Below are positions 1-12,180 of a DNA stretch of 64,000 nucleotides, in pieces. Position 1 is the stretch's first letter, and each line of letters begins with the position of its first letter. Origin of the DNA: Lutjanus erythropterus (taxonomy: Eukaryota > Chordata > Actinopteri > Lutjaniformes > Lutjanidae); contig CM034605.1 of the NCBI GenBank assembly GCA_020091685.1, forward strand, positions 5,911,519 through 5,975,518. Reading direction: 5' to 3'. Under the pieces are notes generated by a model that had not been told where the DNA came from, did no database searches, and saw only the letters and a program-made list of their open reading frames with translations. A program made the position numbers and the translations under genes.

Positions 1-689
1 TACCTCCACAATCCATGTGTACTTAGTAAGAACCAGACTCTTTAAATAGCATCTATTTTCCCTTTTTCCATTCATTATCCTCTTGTCCATTTCTGTCCAC
101 ATGCTGTGGGTTTGCACAGCGATGTGGAAAATGTGTGTCTTTCTTGCTGTGGTGGCACATCACTGATTTATACGGTAATCTTGTATAAACGGAACAGTTT
201 CTCCTTCTTTCTACTCACAGAGAACAAGTGTACAAAAGTACCATGTGGCTGCCTGAGTAGTAACTCATTCACCCTCCACCCCTCCTATCTCCAACCATCG
301 ATCCCAGCACTCATTTAGTCCAATCAATCCTTATGGAGAATCAATCTACAACTGATGCTGCACTCATTCAAACTCATCCACGTCAGGAATAACAGAATGG
401 ACCCCCGATATGGCCGTTTCTCACATAATAAATGGATCGACCGATGTGACAGACCCTGGCTGGGCCCAGCCACTGCGTCTCCATGTGTGTGTTGCATGTA
501 CGTGATGTCAGATGCCCTCTGGGGTGGGGGATCGACAGCAGGGTGGGTGCTGATGTGTTCCTGCATGGTGAGTTAGGAGCCGGGGAGTCAGGGGAGAGCT
601 AAAACAGAGGGATGGTCTCCATCTGTCAGCCTGGCCCACTCTAAAGTGGCCATCACTCAGGATTGATTAGCCACGAGCCCATTAGCCCC
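1..689. other. no gene seen; ordinary unique DNA
   Basis: Only short unsupported open frames occur here on both strands. No splice-flanked frame, repeat or motif cluster stands out. Most likely intergenic or intronic. Confidence 0.5.
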
Positions 690-960
690 CTGGCTTTTTC
701 TCTCTTTCCACTTCTTTCTTTTTTTTCACTCACCCTCTTTTTTCCCCTAACTATCAATCTTTCTCCCTTTCACTAAAAAACATCTCTTTCCATTTTAAGC
801 ATCTTTTTATCTTCCTCTTTTGCTTCCCAGGCCTCCCCTGTATCACTTTTTTCTTTCTTTTTCTTTTAAGGTCCCAACTTTCTCTTTTGCTTTCTTGCAT
901 TCTTATTCTTCCTCTTTCTTTCTCTCTGTCTCCATTTCCTGGCATCACGGCCATTTCCAG
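690..960 (+). repeat. pyrimidine-rich low-complexity tract
   Basis: The plus strand is dominated by C and T in runs such as TTTCTCTCTTTCC and TTTTTTCTTTC. This explains the open frames on both strands here. It is a degenerate polypyrimidine tract rather than a clean tandem repeat, and could act as a splice-type pyrimidine tract or be inert. Confidence 0.7.
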
Positions 961-1344
961 TTATGGGGTTTTCACCTCACTTCATATCCCTCCCTCAGAC
1001 CCTCTAGTTCATCACACCTCTTCATCCCCCACGCCTCCTTTGTATGTTTTTATACCAATTGCCTCAGTCGACAGAGTGGTACAAATCAGATCAGTACAAG
1101 GGAACACCCAGACGGTCATGACCATTCTGCTGTCATGACAACAAGATGCTCTGGGGCGTGGAGACCATTACTCTACCCATCCATTTAGGTCAGCGTCCTC
1201 CCAGTTTTCAGCCTCCTGGGGGAATGTGGGTGTGATGTGGAGTAGCTCGAGGCCGAGGGGGTAATTATTTATATGTTTTACATTGGCTTGGTATGTATGT
1301 ACCTATATTGGTATGGGATTAGTGTATATTGTGATGTGATGGCT

Positions 1345-1560
1345 GTGGTGGAAGAAGTATTTAAATCTCTTACTTGCATAAAAGTAAAAATGCCACAGTG
1401 TAAAAATATCTGATCACAAATTAAAGTCCTGCTTTCAAAATGTTTACTATCAGTAAAATTTAATTAACATATCCCTAATTGAAGTGCATTTTTATACATA
1501 ATACTATTTTGGATTATTGTTACTTGTGTATTAATATGTAAATGGCATTAAACTATAAGC
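1345..1560. repeat. old hAT-type dispersed repeat fragment
   Basis: Begins GTGGAAGAAGTATTTAAATC, then has AAGTAAAA-type words, AAAGTCCTGC and a tail with GGATTATTGTTACT and ATTAATATGTAA. This order matches a very common spiny-rayed fish element I remember with GGAAGAAGTATTCAGATC at its end. Diverged and probably incomplete. Family assignment is from memory. Confidence 0.55.
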
Positions 1561-1604
1561 CTAATTAATGTAAAACAATGCATGTCTTGTATGCTATTTT
1601 TTGC

Positions 1605-1760
1605 AATGCTAGCAGCAAGTTTGAGGTTGAATCATTATTGAAAAGATTCTCATTAAATTTAGTACAGATATCTACGGTCCCCATAAATAAACTGTAATAA
1701 CTTTGGTGATCTCCTGAGATTTCATCTTGTCCCATTATCAGGTGAAGTTTATCATCAACT
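1605..1760 (-). repeat. dispersed teleost repeat, family C, minus orientation
   Basis: Read on the minus strand it contains GATCACCAAAGTTATTACAG followed by a GGGGACC...ATCTGTACTAAATTTAATG block, the hallmark of an abundant percomorph repeat whose consensus I recall as GGGGAACATGAATGTCTGTACCAAATTTCATGG. Other parts of the same family lie at 9590-9745 (minus) and 24095-24260 (plus). Confidence 0.55.
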
Positions 1761-1899
1761 ACCTGCAAATATTAATGAAATAATATTGAAACCTTGGTCT
1801 ACAGAATTATTGCTATCTCTAACTATGAAATAAATATAAAACATACGTTTTGTCTAAAATGAGACCTTATTGCTTATGTCTCTTGAAAAACAGGCAGTT

Positions 1900-2345
1900 A
1901 GGGAGAGGCTTAGCTATATTAGCTGTCTCTTTGCAGACTGAGAGCTCCCAGTGAACACCGCTAGACTAACTCAGCCTCCGGGACGAATGGAGGCCTATTT
2001 GACAACAGGAAATAGACATCAGGACAGAGGTGGTTTTCCTACAGAGTTTGGCTCTTGACACCCCTTAGCTGAGTCAAGGCTAAACAAGTTAACAACAGTA
2101 AGCAGTTGGCTAAGAGCTTTTAGCAACAAGTAAAGCTATCCTTCTATCAGGAAACTCCACAAGCAACCTTGGTTCTATATTCCCTGTTGGTCTTGGAGGC
2201 TGTGTTTATCTCTGTAACTGCATATTCACTTGGAGGCTCCTGAGCTTGAATATGTTGCCCACTAATGGTAGCTGTCATGGTTAGCTAGCTAGGTTGGCAA
2301 CAACAAAGATGCAAACGATATCTATCCATCAGGAAACTCTGTTAA
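1900..2345. repeat. dispersed repeat, family D
   Basis: Contains AGCAACAAGTAAAGCTATCC and later TCTATCCATCAGGAAACTCT, which recur diverged at 48,790-48,850 (AGCAACAAGTAAACTAGCTA, then TGTTCATCAGGTAACTTTG). Its GGAGGCTCCTGAGCTTG...TTGCCCACT block recurs at 31,262-31,310. The within-window recurrence is seen directly; no family name is known to me. Confidence 0.5.
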
Positions 2346-3400
2346 TTAAAACACTGGGAATTGAAGCCAAGCAGCCAGAGGACAGCAGAGGGAAAGCCAG
2401 AAAACATTTTCCAAACAAAATATGATCCAGTTTAACCAAAATCAGTGAATAAATGTATAAAGTTGTGCTTTTGTACAGTGAAGCCAAGCCCCCAGAAACA
2501 CCACAGTTGGACTTCAGTAAGGTGGACACACGTTTAGTGCATGCCCCTGAGTGCACGATGAGTCAAACAATTTTAATCATTTTCCAGACTGAAATACCAT
2601 TAAGAATACCTGACAATCTGACTTTTTTGTAACTACTGCGCCAGATACTAATGTATGGGTAACATATATTGGAATACATACTGGAATCCTGTATAAAAAA
2701 CGGTTTCCATTTAATACTGATGTCTCTATTTGACCTACACAAGTTAAAAAAAACATCCACAAAAAGATTGTATTTCTATATAGCTGTTTCTGGTGCCTGC
2801 CAGAAATCAGATGAAAAAACCCTATGGAGCAGATTTTTCTTTAGTTAATTTATTGTTGATGTTATATTTTGTGGTCATTATAGTTATTAGAGTTTCTAAA
2901 CACTACAGCCTTTGTCCACAAAATATTTAACTTCTTTGCAGTAATTTTAAGTACATAGTACTTTGTCACTTTTTGCCAGTGGAACTGAAGGTGGCTGACT
3001 GTACAAGGCACACGTAAGTATCCTGTTACATTTGCTCCAGTTTCTTTACACACTGTTAGACTCCTATTTGTCAGATAGTATAAGGTTAGTGATGACCACA
3101 GCATTGACAGGAGATGGTCAGAAGGCTCTTACATGAGGAGGTGACCCTGTAGGGGTACATGCTTTCTGACAGGCCTAATGGCCTCTGTGTGAAGGTGTGG
3201 TCTTGGTGACATACAGGCAGGGTGACAGCGTGAGGAGAGCTCCTGACTGTGGCCTCTGATAAGCCGGCCGAGTGCTGATTGAGTACTAACCGCTCTGTCG
3301 TCGCTTTTCGCAGAGTGCTGACAACCAGCTACTTAAGAAGAGCCTCCCAGGAACATGGAGCACAATGCAAACAGATACACAGGCACAAAGGTAATAGCAT
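2346..3400. other. no gene seen; unique DNA next to candidate exon
   Basis: AT-rich DNA with only short random open frames. If the candidate exon at 3421-3666 is real, this would be intron or sequence 3' of it on the minus strand. I found no second in-frame, splice-flanked block here. Confidence 0.4.
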
Positions 3401-3420
3401 ATCTGTAGCGGTCCACTCAC

Positions 3421-3666
3421 ACCAAGGTCGGGTGGAGGTGGCAGTAGCCTGCGCTCAGACTTGACGGCACGTCGGAGAAGCCGGTGTTGCCGGGTAAGAC
3501 CACACGGCGTCGGCGCGTGTCCCTCCACGTAGACCCCACGTCCTGGTACCTCTGGGGACTCCACCAGTACCCTCCCTTGCCCTGGTGCGGGGTGGAGAAG
3601 CTGGGCAGCTCCGGCCTCCAGTAGCGCCTCACGTATAGGGGCTCGTACAGGTTCAGACGGGGCTTC
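3421..3666 (-). CDS. candidate internal coding exon, protein not identified
   Basis: On the minus strand about 82 codons are open in a GC-richer block with protein-like composition (many Arg, Tyr, Trp and Pro). It reads ...LYEPLYVRRYWRPELPSF..., then a GKGGYWWSP segment, then WRDTRRRR and PGNTGF. The upstream edge has a pyrimidine-rich stretch ending in AG (acceptor candidates before 3666 or 3662). The downstream edge has TTGGT followed by GTGAGT, a perfect donor core at 3415-3420; reading through instead hits TGA within a codon or two. A competing frame on the same strand is also open but low-complexity. The PGNTGF motif recalls the PGYTGF motif of ciliary and sperm microtubule-inner proteins (FAM166/CIMIP2-like), which is weak inference only. 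I found no partner exon, so it may be one exon of a long-intron gene or an exon remnant. Confidence 0.45.
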
Positions 3667-4068
3667 CTTCACGGGAGATGTGGTTGTAGTGGTGGGGGAG
3701 GAGAGGAGAAAGAGAGAAAGGCGGAGACAGAAAATCAATACATCCACAGCATTACTCAGTGTGCTCATTTCCTCGCTGTGTGGCCTTATTTAATCACAGA
3801 CATAAAAGCGAGGGCACGCACACTGAAAGGTCTTTACATATTTCAATCTGGCTTCAGCAGACAGACGGATGTTGACGCCTGTGTTTTTGAACATGAGTGT
3901 AACTACAGGAAGCAAAAACACTTTCCAGTGTGACTCATATGCCAACAAAAGAAATTAACTCTCCTTCTTGCTTCTTCACATACACAGGCTGACATTAGCA
4001 GTGTTGTCACAGTGCCAGCACAAGCTGGTGATAAGTGATTTAGCCTTTTGGCACCTCACATCTCTCAT

Positions 4069-4160
4069 TAACACTGTAACAGTAATAAACTGTCCTGTAC
4101 TGCGGTGATGGGAAAAAGGATTAGAGGTTTTTAAAGAGGCTGAAGGAAAAGAGGTGAGAC
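4069..4160 (+). repeat. direct duplication, copy 1
   Basis: Shares AACAGTAATAAAC, TCCTGTACTGCGGT, TTAGAGGTTTT and GAGGTGA blocks in the same order and strand with 4809-4898, at roughly 80-85% identity by eye. The copies are about 740 bp apart and flank a family J fragment (4670-4806). Confidence 0.8.
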
Positions 4161-4669
4161 AGAACATGAAGACAAACATTGGACCTCACACAACAATATT
4201 TTTCTTTTTGTATCTTAATTTTCTCTTGCTTTTTTGTACGGTAAGCTTGTACATGTGTGCCATGTCAGATTCAGCGGATTCAGGGACCCCTCTAAAAGAA
4301 GAAGACAAAAAACATCTTGCCAAACCAACCAAATTCCATAGGCAAAATTAGTCATTTTACACAAGAATTGCTGTTCTGTCGCTGCCTAATTTGTTAGTTT
4401 GTTTGTATTATTCTGTGACTTTTGTGAATCAGAACTGTCCTTTTAAAACACAGAAGTCAGAAAATAACATTAACAAACTAACAGATCAAGGAAGTGGTAG
4501 ACCAGCAGCTTCTGTGTAAATTGACTCATGTTTTAAATGGAATGTGGTTGGTGTGGTGTTTGTGATATTTGATGATGTGATATTCTAAATATAGTGGACA
4601 CTTAAACTGATATTAAACGTTTTAAATAGACCTTTTACTGAGTGATTTAAATCTGTTTTATTATTGACC

Positions 4670-4806
4670 CTGTCCACAGCAGTACAGTGCTCACCTTCCA
4701 TGCTGGTACTCATCTCTGCTTCCCCAAACTGGAGATGTGCTACGTAATTCACTGACTATCAGTAAGTACCTCATACAATCCTACATCAAATAATCTGAAC
4801 TATTCC
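4670..4806 (+). repeat. dispersed repeat, family J
   Basis: Contains CTTCCCCAAACTGGAG, AAGTACCTCATACAA and TCAAATAATC...CTATTCCTTTAA, ending like a well-known percomorph repeat. A second copy ends at 41,046 (AAGTACCTCATACAACGCC, then TCAAATAATCC). Confidence 0.6.
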
Positions 4807-4808
4807 TT

Positions 4809-4898
4809 TAACAGTGGAACAGTAATAAACCATCCTGTACTGCGGTATTGGGGAAAAGGTTTAGAGGTTTTAAAGGGTCTGAGGGAGAAGAGGTGAAA
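4809..4898 (+). repeat. direct duplication, copy 2
   Basis: Partner of 4069-4160, same strand, with one single-base deletion in the T run and scattered substitutions. It starts right after the family J fragment ends, so it may belong to that composite repeat. Confidence 0.8.
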
Positions 4899-5967
4899 TG
4901 GATTCATATTGAAGAAAAGTGTGTGGCTGTGTGACCGCGCACAAGCCGACCAAAACGTGATGGCGATGTGGGTCCAGTTAAGGTTCTCTGGTTACATCGG
5001 CGCTTTAATGAACGTGGTGATGTGAGACCCGCAGGCCGCAGACACAGACAGTGGGTAACTTTAGAGGGACGCCTTGGGATACGATGGCATGGAAGGGGGC
5101 CCCAGATCTCCACCCACACACCCCTCCGTCACCCTCCCGTGAGGCCCGCTTGGCTTGACCGCACTCTCTCTTCAACACACATCCTTCCTTTCCTCCATCT
5201 CCTCCCGATGAGAGACGCTCAATCCATCCATATCCACCCGAGGCGGAGCAGAAAGCCATTATAAAACCACCGACGACACAAAAAACAAGAGCCAGTTGCA
5301 TGGTATAGAATATGCATGCAGCTGTAGCATGAGAAAGTCGAGTGCGTTTAGACTCATATAGTCCCATGAGGCTGAATACATTACATCAAAACATTATTGC
5401 CTGGAAAGCACAGACACACATCAGTGTGTCTCCAGTTGCTTCCCAGAGTGCCTTTGTGGATGTTTGAGCACATTTTGTATGCACGCTCATGACCACGTCC
5501 CAACTATCATGGCCATGTAGGTCCAGCTATCTGATTTCAGCAGGCATCTAAGGAACTCAGTGATCTGTGCGTGTTTGTGAGAGACAGTCTGAACCCGTCC
5601 CACCGGGAGCAGCTGTAATCAGACAGCAATCAAATGCACTCTGAACAGCATCCGTCTTTCATTCTCTCCCCCTGCCTCGCTACCTGCGTCCCTCCTCCTC
5701 TTCTTCCAGCTCGCCCAGGGTGAAAACGACAAGCACTTTTAAAGTCGACGTGATGAGATGCATTTTTCATCTCAGACCGAGACGGAGGGGAAAAAACACA
5801 AATATTGACAAGGCCTCTTTTGACATACGGATGGAAAAAAGAAACATTGTGCTTTTATGTAACAGCATTTGTTTGTGGCTGCTGTTACATTTCAGGCAGG
5901 GATTTTTTCAAAGAGCTGCTGAGACACAGAAAAAGTTAAACAATCATAAATCTTTAGGACATGTAGG
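4899..5967. other. no gene supported
   Basis: Overlapping open frames near 4904-5367 on both strands come from a moderately GC-rich stretch. None is splice-flanked with a convincing protein composition. Function unknown; it could include a regulatory element. Confidence 0.35.
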
Positions 5968-6260
5968 AATTGGAGCTGGGTGATATGGAAATATTTTTGA
6001 CAAAATCTACTGACATTGCAGCAACATTGTAGGGATGACTATTGGTCACAATTCATACACACATATATAATATGTAACATATCCTGTATGTATATGTATA
6101 AATATATACATAACACAATGAGAAGTAAGTTACTGTAATCCATCTTTGAAAAACTGTAATGTCATGTAACAATAGAACGATACTAGAGTTTTGGTACAAT
6201 GTCTTAACTTTTTTGGAACTTTGGTTGTAATATTATAGAGATATTTTCTATCCCTAGTAG
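5968..6260 (+). repeat. dispersed MITE-like repeat (GAGCTGGGTGATATGG end)
   Basis: Starts GAGCTGGGTGATATGGAAAT and continues with ATTGTAGGGATGACTATTGG, both typical of an abundant fish repeat that begins GGGCTGGGCGATATGG. The right part is AT-rich and diverged. A segment at 49,985-50,105 may be another part of the same kind of element. Confidence 0.55.
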
Positions 6261-7436
6261 GAAGCAAGAGTAGGATGGAAGCAGATGGTAAAATTATTGT
6301 GCAAAAAACTCATAATTAAAAGTTTGTTTCTGGCTCAAAAGAAATATCACAATTTGTTTTAACAATGTCACCCTGCCCAAAAACCACAGTGTCACACAGT
6401 GATTTCCTGCAGTAAGAATGCAGACAAACAAATTGACAGCCACTCCTGCCTCAGTGACACCTATTGAACAAACATCCGAGTCGTGTCGCCACTCGCTGCA
6501 CGCCGGGTCAGTAAAACACGACGACCTTGTTAAAAACAACCCATGTCCTCAATTAGAGCAACAATGACTTGGTGTAAAATTTGCTGCAAGTAAACAAGGT
6601 CTTATGAGGGAGCACAAACACGAGCAGTGACCTACCTCAGGATGTAATTAGCCACATATTCAGCTGTTTCTGGATACATGGCTGCCTGTATTGTCCTGAT
6701 TCTTCACTGAGGCTGCTGCTTCTTAAGTATGTGCACTTGCTGTGAAGTATTTACATTTGTGCCTATTTCTATGTGGGTGTGTTCTTTGGCCAAAGGGATG
6801 AGCATGAGTGTGTGCCCCTGTTTTAGCAACCAGAATCCCCCCAGGTGAAATAAGCTTGAGCACATCTTTACTAAAATAGAGTGTCTCTCAGAGCTCTGTG
6901 GTTGGATCAGAGACAGCCATGTAGGGACTAGTGCCATGGATCCTCAGGCTGGTTTGCCCTTGGGCCGCATGATCATCTGACAACTTCTTCCTCTGTTGTC
7001 GCTTTTGCACTTTATGCTTATTAAAGCAGTTAGCTTTCCTTTTTTTCATTCCAGCGCAAGTTTTTAAAATCACTGGAAACCCGGAGCCACAATAGCCTTC
7101 TAACTATGTCATAAATGGTTTTATATACATAGTAGTAGGGCTGCCCCCCAACGGTCCATCAAGCCGTTGGTTGTGAGAAGAATCTTGATCACATTTATCC
7201 ATTTATCCAGGATTCACAGAGAATAAAATAAACTCCTCATTTGGGAGCTGTACCTTAATGTTAGACCTGGGGGATTGATGCAAACACAAACCTTTTCTCT
7301 TGTAACACTTAAGTCACCTGCACTGTTAGCTACTTAGCTCAGTTAGCAGTCCTATTAGACTGGGACACAGCCTCTGAGGCTGATGAAGGCCGGTGCTTCA
7401 TGACACTTGTGTTGTTCTCTCCTGATTAGATCCTTA

Positions 7437-7515
7437 CTTGTATTGGATCTGCTCTCAGGTGTACATCTCTCTGGATAAATGTGTCTGCTAAATGAAATTG
7501 TAATGTTGTGAGATT
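7437..7515 (+). repeat. SINE-tail-like fragment
   Basis: CTCTCTGGATAAATGTGTCTGCTAAATGA followed by TGTAATGTTGTG resembles the tail of common teleost SINEs (consensus as I recall CTCTGGATAAGAGCGTCTGC, then TAAATG). Only the tail is recognisable; no RNA polymerase III box A/B head is seen upstream. Confidence 0.5.
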
Positions 7516-8187
7516 GTGATGTACAGTTAGTCTGAGCAGGACTCTTATTCCAGGAAGACGCGGCGGGTTCAGGTTGGGACAGGAAGTGTGAAGTTGAAGA
7601 AGTTAGCAGCAAGTTAATTTGTAAGTATATATCATACATTGCATTGATAGTCCTGTTTTGGTGAGGCTGGAAGTTATATATTCCTGTGCTTTGAACAACA
7701 ACACTTGTGTAACATTATACTTTGTTGAAATAAATTTACAAAATGTTCTGTTTGTTCTGGATGCAAAAAAAAATCCAACAGAATTTGCTGTGGCAGAACT
7801 CCATTTTCACCATTTTCGTATTGCACAAACTGAAAAATTTATTTCTTCTATTTACTACATTTACCATCAACATGGCTTTAACATCCACACAAAAAGTACC
7901 AACTTTTTCCTTTAATGAGACTTTGATATCATATATACAGTCTTTAAATATTTACTTCCCTGCACATCTCAACATGAGGAGAATTCTTGAGTTAATGATG
8001 TCTGGATAATTGTCCCCCAACATAGCATTGTGACTCAACCTAATGCACATCTGAAATGAAAAGAGGGTTTGAGATTTAATGCACTGTAATCCTACTCAAT
8101 GGGATTACATTCTAAAAACGATCAAACGTGATTGCGGTGACATGCAGTAGATGGGACTCTTTTCTCTGGCCTCCATCCTGCTCCTAA
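7516..8187. other. no gene seen
   Basis: AT-rich DNA with short chance open frames only. Confidence 0.45.
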
Positions 8188-8189
8188 GT

Positions 8190-8224
8190 AAAAAATAAAT
8201 AAATAAATAAATAAAATAAAATAA
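8190..8224 (+). repeat. (AAAT)n microsatellite
   Basis: About eight AAAT/AAATA units followed by an AT-rich tail. Confidence 0.9.
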
Positions 8225-9589
8225 TATTTTTTTTAAATTCACATTTTACAATTGATAAAAAATCACAAGATATGGTGTCAATAGAGCTGAATTCTGCACC
8301 TTGCGTCAAAGAGAATGGAGTCTGTCTTTTGAAGAGAGGAACTCTGCTGGAGGAGAAAACATAAGCTTGTCATACAGCGCTTTTTTGCCTCATTAAATCT
8401 GCAGACGTGCCCTACTTTCCTCTTCCTCCTCCATTGGACACCCGTGCTAGTGAGCAGATTTGGTGGAGGATGAGAGTGGGGGTGTTTCATTAAATATCCA
8501 TACACCCCGAGCCCTTTCTGCAGCGCTGCTCGACATAATGTGAGCACGTTTGTGAGGGAGACAGACGGAGGTACAGCGCACATTATACGTTCTCCATCCT
8601 ATTGTGGTTCTTGCAGCCAGACTGCTCCCCTATATCTTCACAAACACACTGATAAGCCTGTCCTCCAAGCCTCCCCCATCCCTGTGTATTTTCCCTGCAG
8701 TCCTCCCCAGTGTGACATTGAGCAGCCCAGGATTCCTTCTCTGCCACACCCACCTCCCCCCACTCCCTTTTCCTCTCCCATCTCCCCCCTCTTTGCCTCT
8801 TTTTTTTCTCTCCATCACAGTCTGAAAGCTGTCAAAACACGGCGCTGCCTTCTCGATATCAAAGCCCTCCAAAAAGCGCAGGCCCGTGTGCTACAGCTTA
8901 GATTGAATTCCAGCACGATACAGAAACACTCTGTTATGTTGTGACTCAGTCAACTAGTGTTAAAATAAAATATTCACAATAAAACCACACAAAAAAAGCT
9001 GTCACTCTCCCCACAGGTGTGTCATACTCCCTATAGAGCTTGTTTATGGCCTCCTGACATCAACTACAGTGGAGCTGTGTGAGAGTTTTGCTGAGAGTAC
9101 GAAAGCAGAGTTACATCAGTTCCTCTGGGACGTGTTTAAAGCCACTGAAACATCCAGAAGAAACCCGACAGCTGGCTTGGTCACATGAAGGCTGATGGAA
9201 ACCCCGCAGATCATTCTCCTCTTTCAGGTGCAGAACCACTAAAAAACCCAATTTCTTCAGCAGCTTCTGCCCTGGACTGTTTAAAGTGAGACAGAGGAAC
9301 AGAGTAGGACTGTTGAGGAACTGCTGAGGTCAGTTTCATGATGTATTTCGAAAATGAAAGACAACCACAAAAATACGCTGTGTGTTAATCTGCTGGAGAA
9401 CAAAGTGTTGGACTGTTTGCTTTCTGTTGTGTTTTTAGTGACACTAGCAATGTGGCTCTGTGGATAGAAATGATGTTCTGTTGTTTTGACAGAGAGACTG
9501 AAATATCTCAACTCAAGATAAGGTTCTCAAGGTTCCCTGACAGTTAATCTTATTGACGCTATTGACTTTTCCTCTCAAGCTTTCATCAA
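8225..9589. other. no gene seen
   Basis: Contains a C/T-rich segment around 8660-8825 that creates open frames on both strands. Nothing with exon structure is visible. Confidence 0.45.
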
Positions 9590-9745
9590 ACTTTGATGAC
9601 CAAATATCTGCAAAACTAATGACATTCAGCCACAGCTGTACACAGTGTTTTGTGCTAACTGTCAAATACCAGCTAACATTCAAAAACATTATGGTGAACT
9701 AACATACCTGCTTAACATTAGCATGTTAGCGCTGAAGACAATGGG
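9590..9745 (-). repeat. dispersed teleost repeat, family C, minus orientation
   Basis: Contains ATCTGCAAAACTAATGACAT, then CAGCTGTACACAGTG and an ACCTGCTTAACATTAGCATG block, matching a piece of the abundant family also seen at 24095-24260 on the opposite strand. Confidence 0.55.
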
Positions 9746-12077
9746 CATTCATTTCATTCCATGTATTGTTTATGACCAATGCTGACGTCTCATGACATAT
9801 CAACAGAAAGACAAGACAAGAGCATGTTTGACACAGAGGGCTTTGGCAAAAAGATGTATGGTGGTTCATCAAATAAGTTCAATCTGGCTCAACTTTTCCT
9901 AGACTGCAATGCAAGGTGCTGGGGTCGTCAATGAAATCATGCAAAACATATTCTTGGTAGATTTCTTTACACCGTATGCACCATATTTCTACTTTTCAGC
10001 TTCTAAGCATCACGATTAAAGATTGAATTGCCACTGGGATAACAGAGCTGTAAAATTGTTCAGTCAAGAAATTCATGGATCAATTACTTGGACTGGACAT
10101 TTTAGATCATATTTCATGTCCCACAGTTACCTGAAACAACACTACCGTCACCAACACATGAAGTTTAAATATCGTCTGTGAAACATTCTGTGAAAACACA
10201 CAGGGACACTTGACAACAAGCACATGTTCATCCTGTCATGTATCACCTTCAAACTCACATGGGTTACTTTACTGACTGTCATTTTCGTATTTATGGTATT
10301 TACGGTACATTTAGCTCATATGACTGTTCCATACATCTCTATATGTACCGGCTGGGATTTTCAAAGGCAACTGCCTCCTGGACCAGGTCCCACCGCCAAC
10401 AGCAGAGCTGCGGGCCTTTCTCTCTTAGTAAAAAACAGCTATCTGGAAACATTCATCACTCTCATGACTTTAAGAACATTCGAGGTGAGCGATGACTGCG
10501 GCGTATTTTTGTAAATATTTTACAGCGCAGCTCTACCCATACTAAATCATGGTGGGTAAAATCGCATTAAGGCTGAGATATTTTATCACCAAACAGATAA
10601 AAAGTTTATTGTAGCTGTGCCAAAAAAACATCAGGTGCACCAACCAGTTTATATTATAATGCCCAGCTGCCTGAAGGAGCTCATCTAACCACGGAAAATA
10701 CAAGCTCTGACAAATGTCACATTCAGAGAAAAGTTTTTAAAAAGTTTTGATTGTTATTAAGAAACAAACTTGTAAAACATAGGCAGTGTTTTAAGGAGCG
10801 ACCCACTCTATAGACCCACTGTGTATTTGTCAGAAACAGCCAACTGTCTGTTCTTCAGGATGTGTTTGGCATCCAGGGTCCATTCAAAAACAGCTGACAG
10901 AGACAGAGTGCTGTACTAACAGATGCCATCCATCATGTTAAATGAGACAACTCGTAATTTCTCCTAACACGACTTCACCAAGCTGCTAATTACCACACTT
11001 AATAGAACTAGTTTTTCACGTTCCATTAGAGGCTACTGGTACATAAACTTTTGGTGGCAGAGAAGAGGCAACAAGACCAGACAGATAAGACGGGAGATTA
11101 CCTGTTCTTATTCATTTCTGTCAGAATGAAACTGCTGTTGACAGGATTGCATCTGCAATCAATGTTGTCTTATAAAGTCATTTCTGAAAAGAAATGTGAG
11201 GAACAAATTGGGTTGTCTCATTTACAGTGATGAATTATGTTCATCAAGGCTGCAGTACGTTTCTGTAAGCTGTTTTAATTGATTTTTGAAAATAATTGGG
11301 GTCCATGATTTCTACAAGATAAGGTGAAACTGCAATTGTATAGACAGTGTGGGTGTCTGAGTGTGGCAAACAGCAGTGAGTTTAGACTTTTTGCAGTCTT
11401 GGAACCCATCGGCTAGTGTCTGAGAATGATTTAGCCTCTGAGGGTAACAGAGGTATCTGGGTTTCCGCTGTAGCCATCAGATATCTGCAGAATGACTATC
11501 CAGGCCTGGATTCCTCTTCCAGTCAATGTTTGTTGTTCTGATTAGCAACTTGAGATCTGCAACTGTTGAGTTGGAGGCTAATCTCTACAAACATTAAAAA
11601 AAAAAGCTTATAAAAGGCTAAATTATGGTGATTGCATTTCAGCCAAAACATTGTGTTTCTTTTGCTTTGTTTGCCTGCATGCCACCAAAGCCCCCTAAAA
11701 TGTGATTGGTCAACGCTACTCAGACTCCAGCTGGACTACCAACAGAAACCAGAGCACTTTTGATACCAAAATCTTGTCCCATGCCTACAGATTGTGCATT
11801 CATATGCAGATATCTGTTTAAAGAGATAGGCTCTTTGTGTCCATCCATCTGTTTTTCTGCAACAAACTTAAGTTAAAACAATAGAGGTTTGGGGGAGGAA
11901 AAAAAGCTGGGCTGAAATATCCAGCCTGTGTTGCACAAACAAGCTGAGGACTTTAACCCAAGAGACTGGGGTTTGGGCCCTGTGTGGAACAAAACATAAA
12001 TACAGAGTTATTTACAGTTCCGAGTAAATTAAAAGGTTGTATTTGACATGATGACCATTGCACGAGACACGTCACAT
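9746..12077. other. no gene seen; possible conserved non-coding DNA near 10.83-11.04 kb
   Basis: Long repeat-poor stretch without splice-flanked frames. The part around 10,830-11,040 has homeodomain-type TAATT cores (GCTAATTACC, CACTTAATAG) in otherwise balanced sequence, which is compatible with an enhancer but proves nothing. Around 11,680-11,760 a possible diverged repeat is present. Confidence 0.3.
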
Positions 12078-12180
12078 ACGTAACATAAATATTTTAACCC
12101 AAACCGTGATCTTTTCCTAGTCCTAACCAAGTAGTTTTTGTGCCAAAACCTAACCAAGCTGTGACTGTTGTACGAAGTAA
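12078..12180 (-). repeat. dispersed repeat, family E, minus orientation
   Basis: On the minus strand it reads GGTTAGGTTTTGGCAC...ACTACTTGGTTAGG...AAAAGATCACGGTTTGGGTT. The same block is on the plus strand at 22,435-22,530, so the two copies are an inverted pair about 10 kb apart. Confidence 0.7.

Noticed and set aside
820..1188. 122-codon plus-strand ORF
   Set aside because: Mostly translated polypyrimidine tract.
3286..3768. 160-codon minus-strand frame overlapping the candidate exon
   Set aside because: Pro/Ala/Thr low-complexity in its upstream part and crosses the likely splice sites; the shorter frame at 3421-3666 is more protein-like.
5005..5367. 120-codon minus-strand ORF with a hydrophobic stretch
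   Set aside because: Three other overlapping frames are equally open; no splice sites or homology recognised.
8540..8944. 134-codon plus-strand ORF
   Set aside because: Pro/Ser-rich product of a C/T-rich stretch.
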